64,000 nt of DNA from Cloeon dipterum (GCF_949628265.1 NC_088790.1:31190545-31254544); one strand, 5' to 3'. Positions 1-11,700 are shown, counted from the first letter of the stretch. The notes: generated by a model from the sequence alone, not told the origin. A program made the numbers and translations.

Positions 1-464
1 TAAACGGCTGCGGGCGTCTCCCTTTCTGCAGCACTCAGCATGTACAAAGCACGCGCGCCCGCGCGCACAGCTGAATTTGCAAATCCAGCATCTTGCAAAT
101 CACCCAGCATAATACGATCCCTGCGCGCGTTCTGTTTCCGCATACACGCCGAGATTTATTCGCGAGCCTGCAATTAACATGGGGAGACAAGAACTTTTGC
201 AGCGTGCGGCCAGGATTATGAATATACCAAAGTGTGCGCGCCAGCTTTACATTCGGATTCGAAAAGCCGGCTTCGAGTGAGTGGATCCCTTCTCCTGCAA
301 ATCCACTGCTCAAATAAAGAAATAAACCTGCAGCGTTTCCTTGTTCAATTGAAATTTACGAAAAAAGACCCTTGATGACCTTTGGTGTTTGACCAGAGGA
401 ATTGACCAGGATTTGCCAAATAAAAAAAAAACATGACATTTATCGATTTTTAGGGTTCTTTGCA
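1..464. other. Non-coding; GC-richer block 1-330
   Basis: No exon with splice sites and coding character is seen on either strand. The first 330 bases are clearly GC- and CpG-richer than what follows and resemble the islands listed further on; the rest is AT-rich filler leading into a palindromic repeat array. Confidence 0.4.
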
Positions 465-1395
465 GCTCCAAATCTCGAGTTCTAACCGTTAGAATTGCAA
501 AAATTATCCACCGTTAGACTCGTCTTAACCTCCACTTACTAGCTAAAGTGTTTAGAGGGTGCTTACCACCATCCCCTTTTAACCCCATTGCTACAATTTT
601 TTGTAAAAAATATTTTGGCATTCTTAAAAAAATTATTTTTTCTCAACTCCTTCTAAATTACCACCCTGTTCCTTATTTCAAAACCAAAGCAGAAATTTAT
701 TTTTAAATTTAATGCAAATTAATTCGAAAATCGAGATTTATAAAAAATATTTCACTTTCACAAGGGGGTTGATGAAGTGTAGCAACTTAGGGGTGGACGG
801 TAAGAGCTTCTAAACCCTTCGGCTGGTCAGGGGTGGTTGAGACGTGTCCAACGGTGGACAGTTTTTGCTATTCCAATGGTTAGAACTCGAGATTTTCAGT
901 TGCAAAAATATCAAAAAATTGAAAATTGTCTATTTTTTCGTGTTTTTGCGTTTTTTGCACCTCCAAATCTCGGGTTCTAAGCATTAGAATTGCCAAAACT
1001 ACCCACCGTTATGCTCGTCTTCATTTTTAATAATCAGCTAGAGAATTTACGGGGTGCTTACTCCCATCCCCTTTCAACCCCATCGCTACAATTTCAGTAA
1101 AAAAAATTGGAATGCTTAAAAAATTTAAAATTTCCAAAACTCCTTCTAAATTACCCCCTTGTCCATTCTCTCAAAACAAAAAGAGAAAAATATTTCTAAA
1201 TTAATAAAAAAATCCAGAATAAAAAAATATTAAATTTTATTTTTTCTGGGGGGTTGATGAAGTTTAGCAACTTAGGGGTGGAATGCAAGCATGTCTAAAC
1301 CCTTCAGCTGGTCAGGGGAGGTCGAGATAAGTGCAACGGTGGGTAGTTTTTGAAATTCTGATGATTAGAACCCGGGATTTGGACAAAATTTGAAA
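465..1395. repeat. Palindromic repeat array, family D (2 units)
   Basis: Forward arms that start like CCAAATCTCGGGTTCTAA (near 470 and 960) alternate with reverse-complement arms that end like TTAGAACCCGAGATTTGG (near 890 and 1380). Between the arms lie the conserved stretches with GGGTTTAGGGGGTGCT and its complement. The two units are spaced about 490 bp, longer than the units in the other arrays of this family at 6.6, 8.4 and 12.2 kb. Confidence 0.85.
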
Positions 1396-1489
1396 AATTC
1401 CTATTTTTAGAGTTCTTGATTTGTTTGGTTGAGTGACTGATCAATGGTGTGATTAATTAAAGCACAAATTTATTTCAATACCGAATTCA

Positions 1490-1503
1490 TTTTATTTTAT
1501 TTC
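1490..1503 (-). terminator. Poly(A) signals of the lectin-OBP gene
   Basis: On the minus strand two overlapping AATAAA hexamers lie 50-65 bases after the stop codon of the lectin-OBP gene, the expected place for the cleavage and polyadenylation signal. Confidence 0.6.
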
Positions 1504-1552
1504 CCCGCCACGCAAAGCCATCAGCCAAAACCAAGAAAAAGCAAGAAAACGT

Positions 1553-4500
1553 CTACTTTTGAGCCTCATTGGGATCGACGTAGGATTCGCAGTAGAAGTA
1601 ATTGACCCTGGTGTCGAACATGTGGCTGAACATGAGCGTGGTCAGCTTGTACAGAGGTTTGCCGCCGCGTCGCGTGTACAAGAACGATCTTTCGTGAGAA
1701 AGACTGAAGTTATCGGCCGTCATGTCGACGTGCAGTTTCGCGTCGTTCCGGCACCAACGCTCGCCCTCCGGATTCGAGAAGGTTTCGCCGTAGTAATTGT
1801 CAACCGCCGAACCTATGTTTAATATTAAAACAGATGGAAATCATAGTTTTGTAATAATTATACCGTTGATCGAGTCGTAGAGTTTTTTGAATTCGTCAAA
1901 GGTCGTCGTAATCGGCAGGTACATATTCAGGGCGCAGCATGATCTGTACGCGTATTCATACGTCTAAAATTTAAATTAAATTTGAATCCAAATGAAATTT
2001 TAAATTAAATCGTACGTGATTCAAAGCCCACTCAGATTTGTACCACAGTTTGCCATCCCATCCAGTAAATGCTGTACCACCGAAAGATGCTGAAATATCA
2101 AGGTTTTTAATTTTTTTTTAAAGTTTGATTTTTTTCGCATTTTTTTAAAATTAAATTAAAATTTCCCTTAGTAAATTCTGCTAGAGAATTATAAGTTTGG
2201 CCCGTTAATTGGTGAATCGACCGTTAGATGGCAACAAATGTAACAAAATACGCGGGAATGAAATTATAAGGTCGGCACGCCTCTTTTTGGACGCTTCTGA
2301 TTGGCCGCTGGACTGTCTCCTGATTGGCCACCATTTTTTCGACGCCATTTTGACTTCTGACCGGCGGGAACAAACACAGATCGCAACCAGGCCTCCCGGT
2401 GGGAATTGCGACTGCGCAGAAGGTTTTAAATTGGGTCACGCATGCGCAGTGATTAGTTTCAGCTTCTCTATGATATGAAAAAGCGATCTGAACTTACTGC
2501 GCACGCTTAAGATGCACATACGTTTACTGCGCAGCTTCGAAATGGGGGAATATTCAAACAATTATAAATTTCGACGCCATATTGACTTCTGACTGGCGGG
2601 AATCAACACAGATCGCAAATTAAATTATTAACTAATTCAATTTAAATAAAATAAGGAGCCCTTTCCTTTTTTTAGAGAAAAATTCTTAGAAAACTGTAAT
2701 TATTCAACCCTTTTCAAACCCCTACAAAATAAATCCTTAAAAAATCAACAATTTACTGGCGTTTTTTGTGTAGAATTCGTTCATCATGGTCCGCTACAAA
2801 GCATCAATCAAGAATTATGTGATGATCATCAAAATTTATCTAATATCTAGGCCATAAATACGTTTTGTCTGCAGTCCACATTCTGGTTCATGTTGCAAAT
2901 GCGCGGCACCTCGATTTTCACAGGCGGATAAACCTGCGTGTGTTTGGATTATTAGTGAGCACGCAGCAGCCGAGTGCCATTTGGCCAATTACATAACCAT
3001 CGATGCGGAACTTGTACACAACCACTTTGCCGAAAACCACTGGGGCCTCGCGCTTACCGCACATGTACATTCGATACGCGCTTTCGCAGTCGTCGTTCTC
3101 CACTGAAATCAAAAAGCGACAAGCGATCGTCCATTTCAAATCAACACACAATTTACAAGGGATTTTCAACGATTTTTAATAAGAAAAAAATGCTCAACTT
3201 TTAATAACTGAATTTTAGACTATTGCTGATTTTTTTCTGAAGTAAATGGGCTTTTGAGTGAAACCTTTTGCCCATATTTTTAATTTTTTAAGACATAAAA
3301 TCGATATTAATCAAATTAAATTAAATTATAAAAATGATTTTTTGGATTTAATTTTACCTCGCTCGCTTTTGCACTTCTGGATGGCATCGTAACCCCTTTG
3401 CATGTCGCTCTTTTCGTTCGAGCTCTCCATGAGTTTAAGCACATTGCCCTCTTGCAACGTGTTGTTAACAATCTGAATTTTGTTTTTAAGTATTGAAATA
3501 TTTTAATTCAGTAAATAATGTTCACCATTCCAAGATTATCTCCCAAACACTTGACGTAACACTGAAATTTTTATTCACAAATTAATAACAAGAAATCTTT
3601 CCTCAAAATCAGCGGGGTCCAGATTCGTGCGACGCGCAGATATGCCGTCCGGTGGAGTTTGGCGCGAAAAAAGGTCACGTGAAAAAGTTTTGGTCAATAT
3701 TGTGACGCATAATTTGCATTACTCTAAACTAATTGTGTCTTTTGGATCGTAAAAACAAACTCCTGACACTCGTACGGCAATTTTGCTTCCCACATTCAGA
3801 TGCCATCTTGGATCTGCGCAGTGCAAACCAATTTTATTGCACATCTGGACCCCGCTGCTCAAAATAATACGAAAATTATTACTTTCATTCTGTAAGTGTA
3901 ATTTTCCGGAACATCCAATGCATAGACCTCCTCTGTGTCATAATTTATTAATAATTTAAGTAAATTTAAAATAAAAAAGTCCAACCGAGAGAGAGGACCA
4001 TCAACTCCGCACACTCCTTCTGCACGGCTTCGACGCTCGTTCCAGATTGACGAACCTCAGATTAAAAATATGAAGTGAAAATTTTTAAAAATAATAATAA
4101 CTTTACCTCGCAGGCGTACTGCATTTGGTCAGTGCATTTTGCAACGTGGAGAGTCGTGTTTTGCGGATGAATTGCACTGGTTTTGACATAAACGCAGTCG
4201 CCTTTAGTCACCATCGGTTCGCCAGGGCCCCAATTAATTTCCTTTCTCAAAAAGGCCCTGTCCACCGAGCACCAGCGGAAATTGTTGGGACACCCGAAGT
4301 CCGCCCCAGAAGTCCAGTAGTTGCCGATAATTTCCGGATAATCTGAGTTGTTTTATTTATTTAAAAAACGGTCCGGGGACATTAAAAAAAGCACCTCTTG
4401 CCAGTTTCGTGAGGCACTTCCTTTTCGCCTCAGTTTTAATCGCGAGCAGGCGGGTGTTCAAGGCGCAACACTTGTCACGAGCTTCGAAATACGTTGCCTT

Positions 4501-5511
4501 TGTGAACAAATGTATTGTAAAAATCATGTTGCAGCGCTGGATAGAAAACAACAATCGCGCACCTTTTCCTTCGAAAACAGGAAGTAGCGCCCGCATTTTG
4601 AAACCCAGCGGCCATGTTTGTAGCGATCTGACGGAATTTTCAGTAAAATAACCAGCCGTCGAAACGCAAACGCAATATTTCACCTTTCAGCTCAAACTGT
4701 TCTCCCAAACCTGGCTTGAAAAATGTCGTCTGCAAGATTTTATTTAGTAAAATTTCTTAAATTAAATCAAAAATTGAATTATTAACGTTTCTGACGCATT
4801 CCTTGTTTATGCACTTTGCCCTGCAATTTTTGCTTCCCTGAAAATGACGAAAAATTAAATTTAAAAAAAAAATCAACGGATTAAATCTTACAACAAGGTC
4901 GATTGTTGTCTTCTCGACCGATTCGCACATGAGATTGTACGTGTTCTCGGGCTTCCAGTTGGTGAGCAGCGTGCTGTAGTCGAAGCTGAGCTGGATGGCC
5001 GTGTCCTCGAACTTGCTCTCGTCGTTGCTGATCTCCGTGATCAAACTGTCGTCGATTGGCTCGGGGCTGTCCTTGGAGCACCACGACCACATGTTGTTCA
5101 GCTCGTGCTTGAAGCCGCCAGACCAGTACGCAGTGTTCGGCGGAACGATTGCTGCAGATTGTTTCCTTTAGTTTAATTTATTTCTAAAAAAAGAGGGTAA
5201 AACATTGTAGTTTTGAAGCCAGGCACTGCGACTCGTCCATGTTGTCGACAATCACGGGCTGCATCCCAATTGCACAGCACGTTTGCCAGTTTTCATCCCA
5301 ATCTTTCTGCGTTTTTTTTATTTAGGATATTTTAAAAAAAATGTAGGAAAAAGGAAATTGTACCAAAGGGGAGCCGATCAGGTAGGTTTTACCGCAGGCC
5401 TCGACGAACTGTCCATAAGAGCTGGGATCTAATTTATTTTTAAAGCAGAAAGTCTTACATATCTGATTTGGATTTACTTGAAATTTTTCCGGTTGTGTCT
5501 AGAAACGTGGA
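1553..5511 (-). CDS. Multidomain C-type lectin/OBP fusion protein
   Basis: Eighteen exons, 5' to 3': 5511-5478, 5428-5364, 5306-5204, 5151-4892, 4837-4787, 4729-4684, 4568-4395, 4342-4107, 4055-3986, 3932-3883, 3561-3526, 3472-3358, 3102-2993, 2933-2862, 2793-2757, 2089-2016, 1963-1864, 1812-1553. They join in one frame (1893 nt) to give 630 residues plus stop. Numbering from the first residue seen, CTLD1 spans about 23-143, CTLD2 199-322, an OBP domain 338-428 and CTLD3 about 463-619. Each CTLD carries a CC pair in its first helix (TCCAIGM, KCCALNT, SCCALNM), so the three look like internal duplicates. OBP cysteines are 338, 364, 368, 409, 419 and 428, with spacings 25-3-40-9-8, the classical pattern. 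CTLD2 has GEP...GDC where sugar binders have EPN, so calcium-dependent sugar binding is doubtful. Many introns are only 40-70 bp; larger ones carry repeats. The N-terminus and signal peptide are not fixed. Role inferred: secreted recognition or ligand carrier. Confidence 0.82.
2190..2630. mobile_element. Family C element in lectin-OBP intron
   Basis: A dispersed repeat recognised by ACCGTTAGATGGCA, CACGCATGCGCAGTGA and GGTTGCGATCTGTGTT-like segments, also found at 22.8, 26.8, 33.4, 33.6 and 35.0 kb. This copy sits in the 667-bp intron between 2757 and 2089. No open reading frame or clear terminal repeats were seen, so it is non-autonomous and its class is unknown. Confidence 0.8.
3610..3857. 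mobile_element. hAT-type MITE, copy 1
   Basis: A 248-bp element with terminal inverted repeats CAGCGGGGTCCAGAT and a perfect 8-bp target duplication CTCAAAAT on both sides. An 8-bp duplication with CAG-starting termini is the hallmark of hAT transposons. It is non-coding and lies in the intron between the exons at 3883 and 3561 of the lectin-OBP gene. Confidence 0.9.
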
Positions 5512-6589
5512 CTGTGGGATTTTAAAACTGTGTTAATTATTAAATTAAGATATAAAAGAATAAATTTTAACTTTTATCCATACTCAATGTTTGAAGAATC
5601 CAAAATATTTTTACATTTGTCTGATTAACTTAAAGGCGTGAGGTGAACAGAATATATGCAATTTTTACACCTTTGAGCTACACTCTAAATGATTTAAAAT
5701 AAATTTATGGTTTATAAAATGATTTAATCGCTTCTAATGCCAGAAAAATAAATTTAAAATGCAAAAAAAATCATTTTAACAAAAATAAAAATTTTTTAAT
5801 CTGTGATATTTTAAAATTGTTTGTTGAAAATTTACGCTTAAAGCTATAAATTCAGTAAAAAATCAGAAAAATCGTCTATTATTGGTTTTTTTTGGTGGAA
5901 AAAATAAAAATAATATTTTCTTTAAAAGCCCCCTTGCGATGGACTTTTGTGAACGCTTTGAAGTTTGAAAACTCTTGTCGGTAATGATCCAAACATGCAA
6001 TATTTAGAGTTATAAACAAAAAAAATTCAATTACAAAGTGGCGAAAATTGTTTAAAATAAAGGTGCCTTTCAGAAAAATAATTTAATGATCAATTGCTAT
6101 AAAAATTGGAGTGTCTGCGTGGTGGTTAGTAGTTTAAGTAGATATCTAATAACACAACAAAACTTTAATTTTAGCTTTCCATAATTACTGAAAATTGAAA
6201 ACTCCTAGGTAGATAATAAACAATAACTTAAAACGGGACATTTTCACTGATTTGTCAATATTACCAAAAATATGATAATCTCTAATTGTAAGCTAAATTT
6301 AATTCAATTTTTGTCATTTATGAACGTGGCAAAAATAATTTAAACCCTTAAAAATATTCAATAAAGTTATTTAATCTAACTGGAAATTTTACTCTTTAAT
6401 TGTTAAAAAAAATCAAATGTCTAATTCAGTTTTTTAATCCGTTTAAAATAAAAATACTCATATTTAAAATGTTATTTGACATTTTGCGTCTTACGCAAGC
6501 CAAAATTTTCATCAAAATAATAGCGTTTCTCTTCGAATTTGAATCAAATTATAAATTATTACGTTAAAATGTCAAATTTTCAAAGGTTT
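5512..6589. other. AT-rich stretch, probable intron
   Basis: Very AT-rich sequence with stops in all frames. It would be the start of a roughly 2.2-kb intron if the lectin-OBP gene begins with the exons near 7.8 kb. No coding exon or conserved block is seen. Confidence 0.4.
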
Positions 6590-7265
6590 GCTATTCCAAA
6601 TCTCGAGTTCTAATTATCAGAATTGCATAAATTACGCGTCTTGACCTCTCCTGATTAGCCAAAGGGTTTTGGGAGTGCTTTCCTTCCACCACAATTGCCA
6701 TAAATGTTGCAATACCCATTCAAAAAATGATCACAAGTAATTTTAATGAAAATTTTGGCGCTGGGGTTGAAAAGGGGGGAGAGTAAGCACCTCTTACACC
6801 CTTCAGCTGCTCAGAGGACGTTGAGATAAGTCTAACAGTGGGTAGTTTTTGCAATTCTGATCGTTAGAACCCGAGATTTGGAGTTTTAAATGTTGGAAAA
6901 ATCACGAATTTATCGATTTTTTCGTTTTTATCTTTTGCAAACTCCAAATCTCGGGTTCTAGCCATCAGAATTGAAAAAACTAAGCACATTTAGACAAATC
7001 TCAACCCACCCTGACTAGCTGAAGAGTTTAGGGGCTGCTAACCATCCACCCTTTTCAACCCCTGCTAAAATTATGTTAGTAAAAATGTATTCAAAACCAT
7101 TTTCCTCATTTTTAAAAATATATTAGTGATTGGGGGTGGAATACAGACACCCGCTAAACCCTTCAGCTGGTATGGGGAGGTTAAGATGAGTCTGGTACTG
7201 GGTAGTTTTTGCAATTCTGATTGCTAGAACCCGAAATATGGAGTTGCAAAACACTAAAAAAATCA
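6590..7265. repeat. Palindromic repeat array, family D (2 units)
   Basis: Two units of forward arm followed by inverted arm; forward arms begin near 6592 and 6944 (period about 352 bp). Arms share CCAAATCTCGRGTTCTA, the TTAGGGGGTGCT-like core and their complements with the other arrays. Confidence 0.85.
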
Positions 7266-7666
7266 TTTTTAAGTGGAATTTTTATGAAACTACTACTCTA
7301 ACAATTTCAAACAATCTCAATCATATCATGAGTCAATTTTTAAAGTATGTAGCTGGAAATGTTGCTGTTGAATTATAGGAAATTGTCTAATTCAGTTTGG
7401 TAATTGGTTAAAAATGTTATTTAACATTTTTCGTCTCACGCACAGCAAAATTTTCTCTATGATTTTGAGGCAAAATATTAATTATTACGTTCGGATGGCA
7501 AGAATCGTAGCAGCTGAAGCCCTGAAAACGGAAGTGATGCTGACAGAATTTCCCAATTAATCAAATTCATACAGTATCGACGTCAGGAGTGGTTTCCAAA
7601 GTGACTATTTGTCATAGCAAAGTTTAACATTTCCCATTTAAATAAATATTTTAGAATATTCACGGT

Positions 7667-7838
7667 TGAACGGATCTCCCGTGATGGTTTGCACGGCCTT
7701 TTTCCTAGTCGTGGCAATCGGCTTGGTGGTCGACCGAGGTCTTCGAGTTGTAGTTCGTCTTCTGGTCGTGCCCGCACGCTGTACTTGCTTCTGCTTAGCC
7801 TTCGCTTTTGATTTCGACTGGGCATCGGTCGTCATAAT
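7667..7838 (-). CDS. Candidate basic Thr/Lys/Arg-rich exon
   Basis: After a possible acceptor (CTGCAG) at 7839 the frame reads MTTDAQSKSKAKAKQKQ and then a Thr/Arg/Lys-rich run with TTRRRTTTRRPRSTTKP, the kind of low-complexity linker common in secreted insect proteins. Joining it to the next lectin exon at 5511 needs a phase-0 donor; GCC|GTGCAA near 7690 or CAA|GTACAG near 7783 would do, while the GTGAAT near 7670 would be out of phase. It may be the N-terminal linker of the lectin-OBP protein, or an unrelated low-complexity frame. No transcript evidence is available. Confidence 0.35.
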
Positions 7839-7896
7839 CTGCAGTATTTCGGCCAGACTTATGAAAATTATTGCGTTTTAGTTTTACATAAAATAC

Positions 7897-7960
7897 GTGC
7901 CAGAAAAGTTGCGATGAGCGCTGCGAGGCCGATGAAATGGAGCCATGATCGGCACCGCAT
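7897..7960 (-). CDS. Candidate signal-peptide exon
   Basis: From the ATG at 7960 the frame gives 21 residues, a basic start (MRCRSW) followed by a hydrophobic stretch (LHFIGLAALIATFLA), typical of a secretion signal. A GTATTT donor follows at 7896. Its phase (1) does not match the frame of the Thr-rich exon at 7838, so the link is unresolved: a small exon may lie between, or this may be chance. Weak support only. Confidence 0.25.
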
Positions 7961-8439
7961 CTCTGACGCGATTGCCGCTTTTCAACTGCGAAAGCGATGC
8001 CACCAACGGAAGTGTTGCTTTCATCCGTCCGAGTTTCGTGTCAGAATCGGAAATTAACATCGCATGCAGGCGAATATTCAAAAGTCTGTTCTGTATTATG
8101 CGCTGTAGATTCAGATTTTTAATATTTTGTGATTGCAAATTAATTTCATTAGCGAAATGTACGTGGGAATCATTTTTCTGCGGTTCTAATGTCTGATACG
8201 TGAGTTAAATTAACATATTTATTTTCCAGAGTGTCAAAGGGAGAAAAAATTAAATTTTACAGTTTTAGAGTTTTCTGAAAAGACATTTAAAAAAATTCAC
8301 GGCTTTCTCTGTCTTGCTCGGCGCAAAATATGACTAAAGATGGAAATATGAATGCGGAAAACACAAAAATTGCGGCAAATATTGGTGATTCAAAATGATT
8401 TTCGATTAATTTGAAACATTTTGAAGCCCTGAAATTATA
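7961..8439. other. Possible promoter region, unassigned
   Basis: Moderately GC-rich up to about 8100 and then AT-rich. If the signal-peptide exon is real, its promoter should lie here. No clear TATA box or initiator could be singled out. Confidence 0.25.
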
Positions 8440-9450
8440 TCAGGGGGAGGGGGTTGAAACTGGTTGGGGCAAGCACCCCTTAAACCCTTCAGCTGGTTAG
8501 AGGAAGTCAGGATGAGTATAACGGTGAGTAATTTTTGCAATTCCGATCGTTAGAAGCCGAGATTTGGAGTTTTAAATGTTGGAAAAACACGAAATCATGA
8601 TTTTCCAACTTTTCGTAACTTTGCAAACTCCAAATCTCGGGTTCTAACCATCAAAATTGCAAAAACTAAGCACCGTTAGACACGTCTCAACCTTCCCTGA
8701 CCAGCTAAAGGGTTTAGGGGGTGCCTACCCTCCGCCCCCAATCGTTAAAATATTTTAAAAACGGAGAAAAATGCTTTCGAATGCATTTTTACTAAAAAAA
8801 ATTAGTAGGGGGTTGAAAGGGGTGGACAGTTAGCACCCCCTAACCTCTTCAGCTATTCAGGGTAGGTCTAGAAGTGTCTAATGGTGCTTACTTTTTGCAA
8901 TTCTGATGGTCAGAACCCGAGATTTAGAGTTTGAAACATTGACAAAACACAAAATCATGATTTTTTTACTTTCAGGTATTTTCTTAACCCCAAATCTCGG
9001 ATTCTAACCATCAGAATTGCAAAAACTAAGCATCTTTAGACACAACTAGGCATACCCTGACTAGCTGAAGAGCTTAGGGGGTGCTAACCATCACCCCCTT
9101 TCAACCCCCTGCTAAAACTTTAATAGTAAAAATGTATTCGAAAGCATTTTCCTCGGTTTTAGAAATACTTTAGCGATTGGGGATGGAGAACAGGCACCCC
9201 CTAAACCCTTCAGCTGATCAGGGAAGGTAGAGACGAGTCCAACGGTGGGTAGTTTATGCAACTCTGATGGCTAAAACCTGAGATTTGGAGTTTGAAATAT
9301 TGGTAAAACACGAAATCCTGATTTGATTTTACTTAAGGTATTTTTAAAACTAAAAATCTCGGATTCTAACCATCATAATTGTTAAAACTACCCACAATTA
9401 GACACATCTCAACCTATCCTGAATAGCTTCACCCCTTTCCACCCCCTTGC
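8440..9450. repeat. Palindromic repeat array, family D (about 3 units)
   Basis: Alternating reverse and forward arms: reverse arms ending near 8570, 8930 and 9295, forward arms starting near 8626, 8988 and 9352. The period is 362-364 bp, so this is a short tandem array whose monomer is itself palindromic. It is the longest array of the family in the window. Confidence 0.88.
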
Positions 9451-10080
9451 TCAAATTCTAGCATCAAAAATTTAAAGAAAATTAAAAAAAACAATGTCTG
9501 ATCATCTTTACAAAAAAATTTAGTTTCACCACACTCGAAATTCTGCACATATAAATTCCCTCTCGAAAACTGAATACTGCAGTGTCTAGAAGGGTTCAGC
9601 ACTTAATATCCGCGATCCAATTAAAAGCTTCTGACTAATCATCTGAGCCGTGAAAGTTATCGGAGAACTCTCTTTGGCGCACACGAAACGAAGAAAGAGG
9701 GTTGCTGGTCTTTTTTCCGCCGCCCAAGGCGATGATTGTAAACTCTCTTTTATTCGATTCAAATGATGGAAAGAAAAGGATGGGATAAAAGAGGCGGCCG
9801 GTCGGCCTGCGAACGCAATCAATACCTCGGCTGCTTTTCCGGCGGCATTCGTGCTCAGTATCAAACACGTGCGGATGCGGAGCAGGGAAAAACTCAAACA
9901 CACACAAACACGCGTTCGCTATCAGCGCTAAACAGCGAAATCGAGAGCCAATGGCGTAAAATGAGAGTCTCTCGGTCTCGGCTCTATTTAGGTAATTTGT
10001 TTATTGATCGGCAAAAGCAGTTTTGCTCCTCGCTCCCATCAGCAGCGAAAGCGTCTTATTGCATGCATTCTCTCTAAGGC
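9451..10080. other. GC-richer non-coding island (9580-10080)
   Basis: A short AT-rich lead is followed by a block with normal base composition and many CpG. Frames on both strands are open for about 100 codons, but none has splice sites or family likeness. It resembles the other islands in 9.5-43.5 kb and could be a regulatory element. Confidence 0.35.
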
Positions 10081-10439
10081 TTTGATCTTCTATAGATACA
10101 TCCATACAAGCACCAACATAAAAATATGGAGCAAATAAACTCAAGAGAAATCAAATAAATTGTGAAATGTCGGTTTTGTAAACAGAAAATTTTCGTGTCA
10201 AGCAAAATGCTCATGAAAGACAGACTGGAATTTAGGTTTTGACAGTTTTAATCGATTTCTGAAGGTCAAATTAGGATCAAAAGCTGAATTTATTTGTCAA
10301 CCATTCGACAAGATGTGCTAAAAATAAGCTAATTCGTTAAAGCCGTTATTTTGGCGGCTTTTGGTTCGAACTTAGAACGGGAAGGGGGCGCACGATTCTC
10401 TGATTGGTTTAAGATCGAGACAGCAGCGCCACAGCGACA

Positions 10440-10760
10440 GCCAGAGCAACCAACAAGGCAGCTCGGTCAGCTTCTTGGCTTTTTTCAAATTTAAAATTAT
10501 TTCTTTGTAAATTCCTGGAAAATGCTTGTTGGGAATGCATGAAATCATCCCTTGGGATGGTTTTGAAGCAAAAATTGACCTAATTAGCACTGCAAATCTT
10601 ATAGAAAAGCTTTTAAAATGGTGAGGACTGTCTCCTTACTTGAAATCCTATTTTATTTCTCAACAAAGAGTTTCCCTAAAAGCTTTGTTGGACAGATCTC
10701 GACGAGAGGAATCGAAATCTGCCAAGAAAATATGGTCAGGAGCTGGGAATTTCGGTGGAA
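10440..10760. mobile_element. Family H dispersed repeat (inverted copy)
   Basis: Shares a block of about 280 bp with 14590-14850 and 21490-21730, here in the opposite orientation. Hallmarks are GGAGACAGTG, TTGTGAAATAAAA and CTTGGCAGATTTCG in the other copies and their complements here. No coding capacity is seen. Confidence 0.75.
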
Positions 10761-11129
10761 ATTTGGAAAATTTGAATTTTTTATGTATAGCAGGCTCCCC
10801 TTTTGATGAGAACAATTTTTATCGATCAATAATTGCTTATTGCATCCAAAAATTCAATTAGTTTTCAATTGTTGCCAAGCAGGAGGCTTAGGTGCATTTA
10901 GTTTCAAGCAATGAATTCATAAAAATTACGCCATATATTATAATTTTAGTATTAATTTTTTTTATTTTGCCATTTTCCTAGCCTATGAATATAAATATTT
11001 TTACCATGACTCCTCCTTTCATAATAATTTTAGGCTTCAATATTGAAATTTATTTAAAAAATAAATATAGCAAAATATTAATTCATTTTTATTTAATGTG
11101 AACTAATAAATAAATATTTTGATTATTAT
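10761..11129. other. AT-rich filler
   Basis: Very AT-rich, with stops in all frames and no recognised repeat or gene. Confidence 0.4.
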
Positions 11130-11700
11130 TTCGCTTTTCTCAGCAGTTTGCACACCCAAATATAACGAATGCAGCTATAGAAAAAGTCCTTTTCAACCGT
11201 TTCCGCGTGCAGGATGATAATAGCAAAAAAGGGCAGCCCCTACCTCCGTAATGTGGGCCATTCCGGCCGTTCTGCAATGAAGAAGTTTGCCTGCCATTCA
11301 CGCAGTGTTGGCGCCGGCCCATTCACTATATGTATTATTCTGCTGACTGCATATTCGGGGTTCGAGGGCACAAAGATTTCTTCGTCTTTTATTTTCTTTT
11401 TTTGCTTTCGGTCCGGCCTACGCATTTGCATACGCGTAAACACCATGAATATTTAATGCGCCGGCCGGGGATGCTTTTTTGGTGCGCGCAGTAAAATGCA
11501 AATTGCCGCGCGGCCATTCGGCTGCATGGGCAATATTTTTAAGCAGCCAGATCATCGCAGCCTTTCTTGCTCTGCTTATTTGCATTATGTTTGTTGTTTG
11601 TTGGCGGAAATGCGCGCTCGCCACTGCCAAATCTGCACCGTAATTCATTTCGTGCATCTGCCCCTTGTTCTCGCAAAAATATGCTAAAATCTCGTTGTTT
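11130..11700. other. GC-richer non-coding island
   Basis: CpG-containing unique block between AT-rich flanks. Short frames on both strands lack exon borders. It holds several TTTGCAT/ATGCAAAT-type words (octamer-like), for example near 11427, 11579 and 11498. Candidate cis-regulatory block only. Confidence 0.35.

Noticed and set aside
3058-3102. Strong-looking donor GCG|GTAAGC after OBP Cys428
   Set aside because: It leaves phase 1, but the only acceptor before the next coding block (2933) needs phase 0; the donor at 2992 (TAT|GTAATT) keeps the frame and was used.
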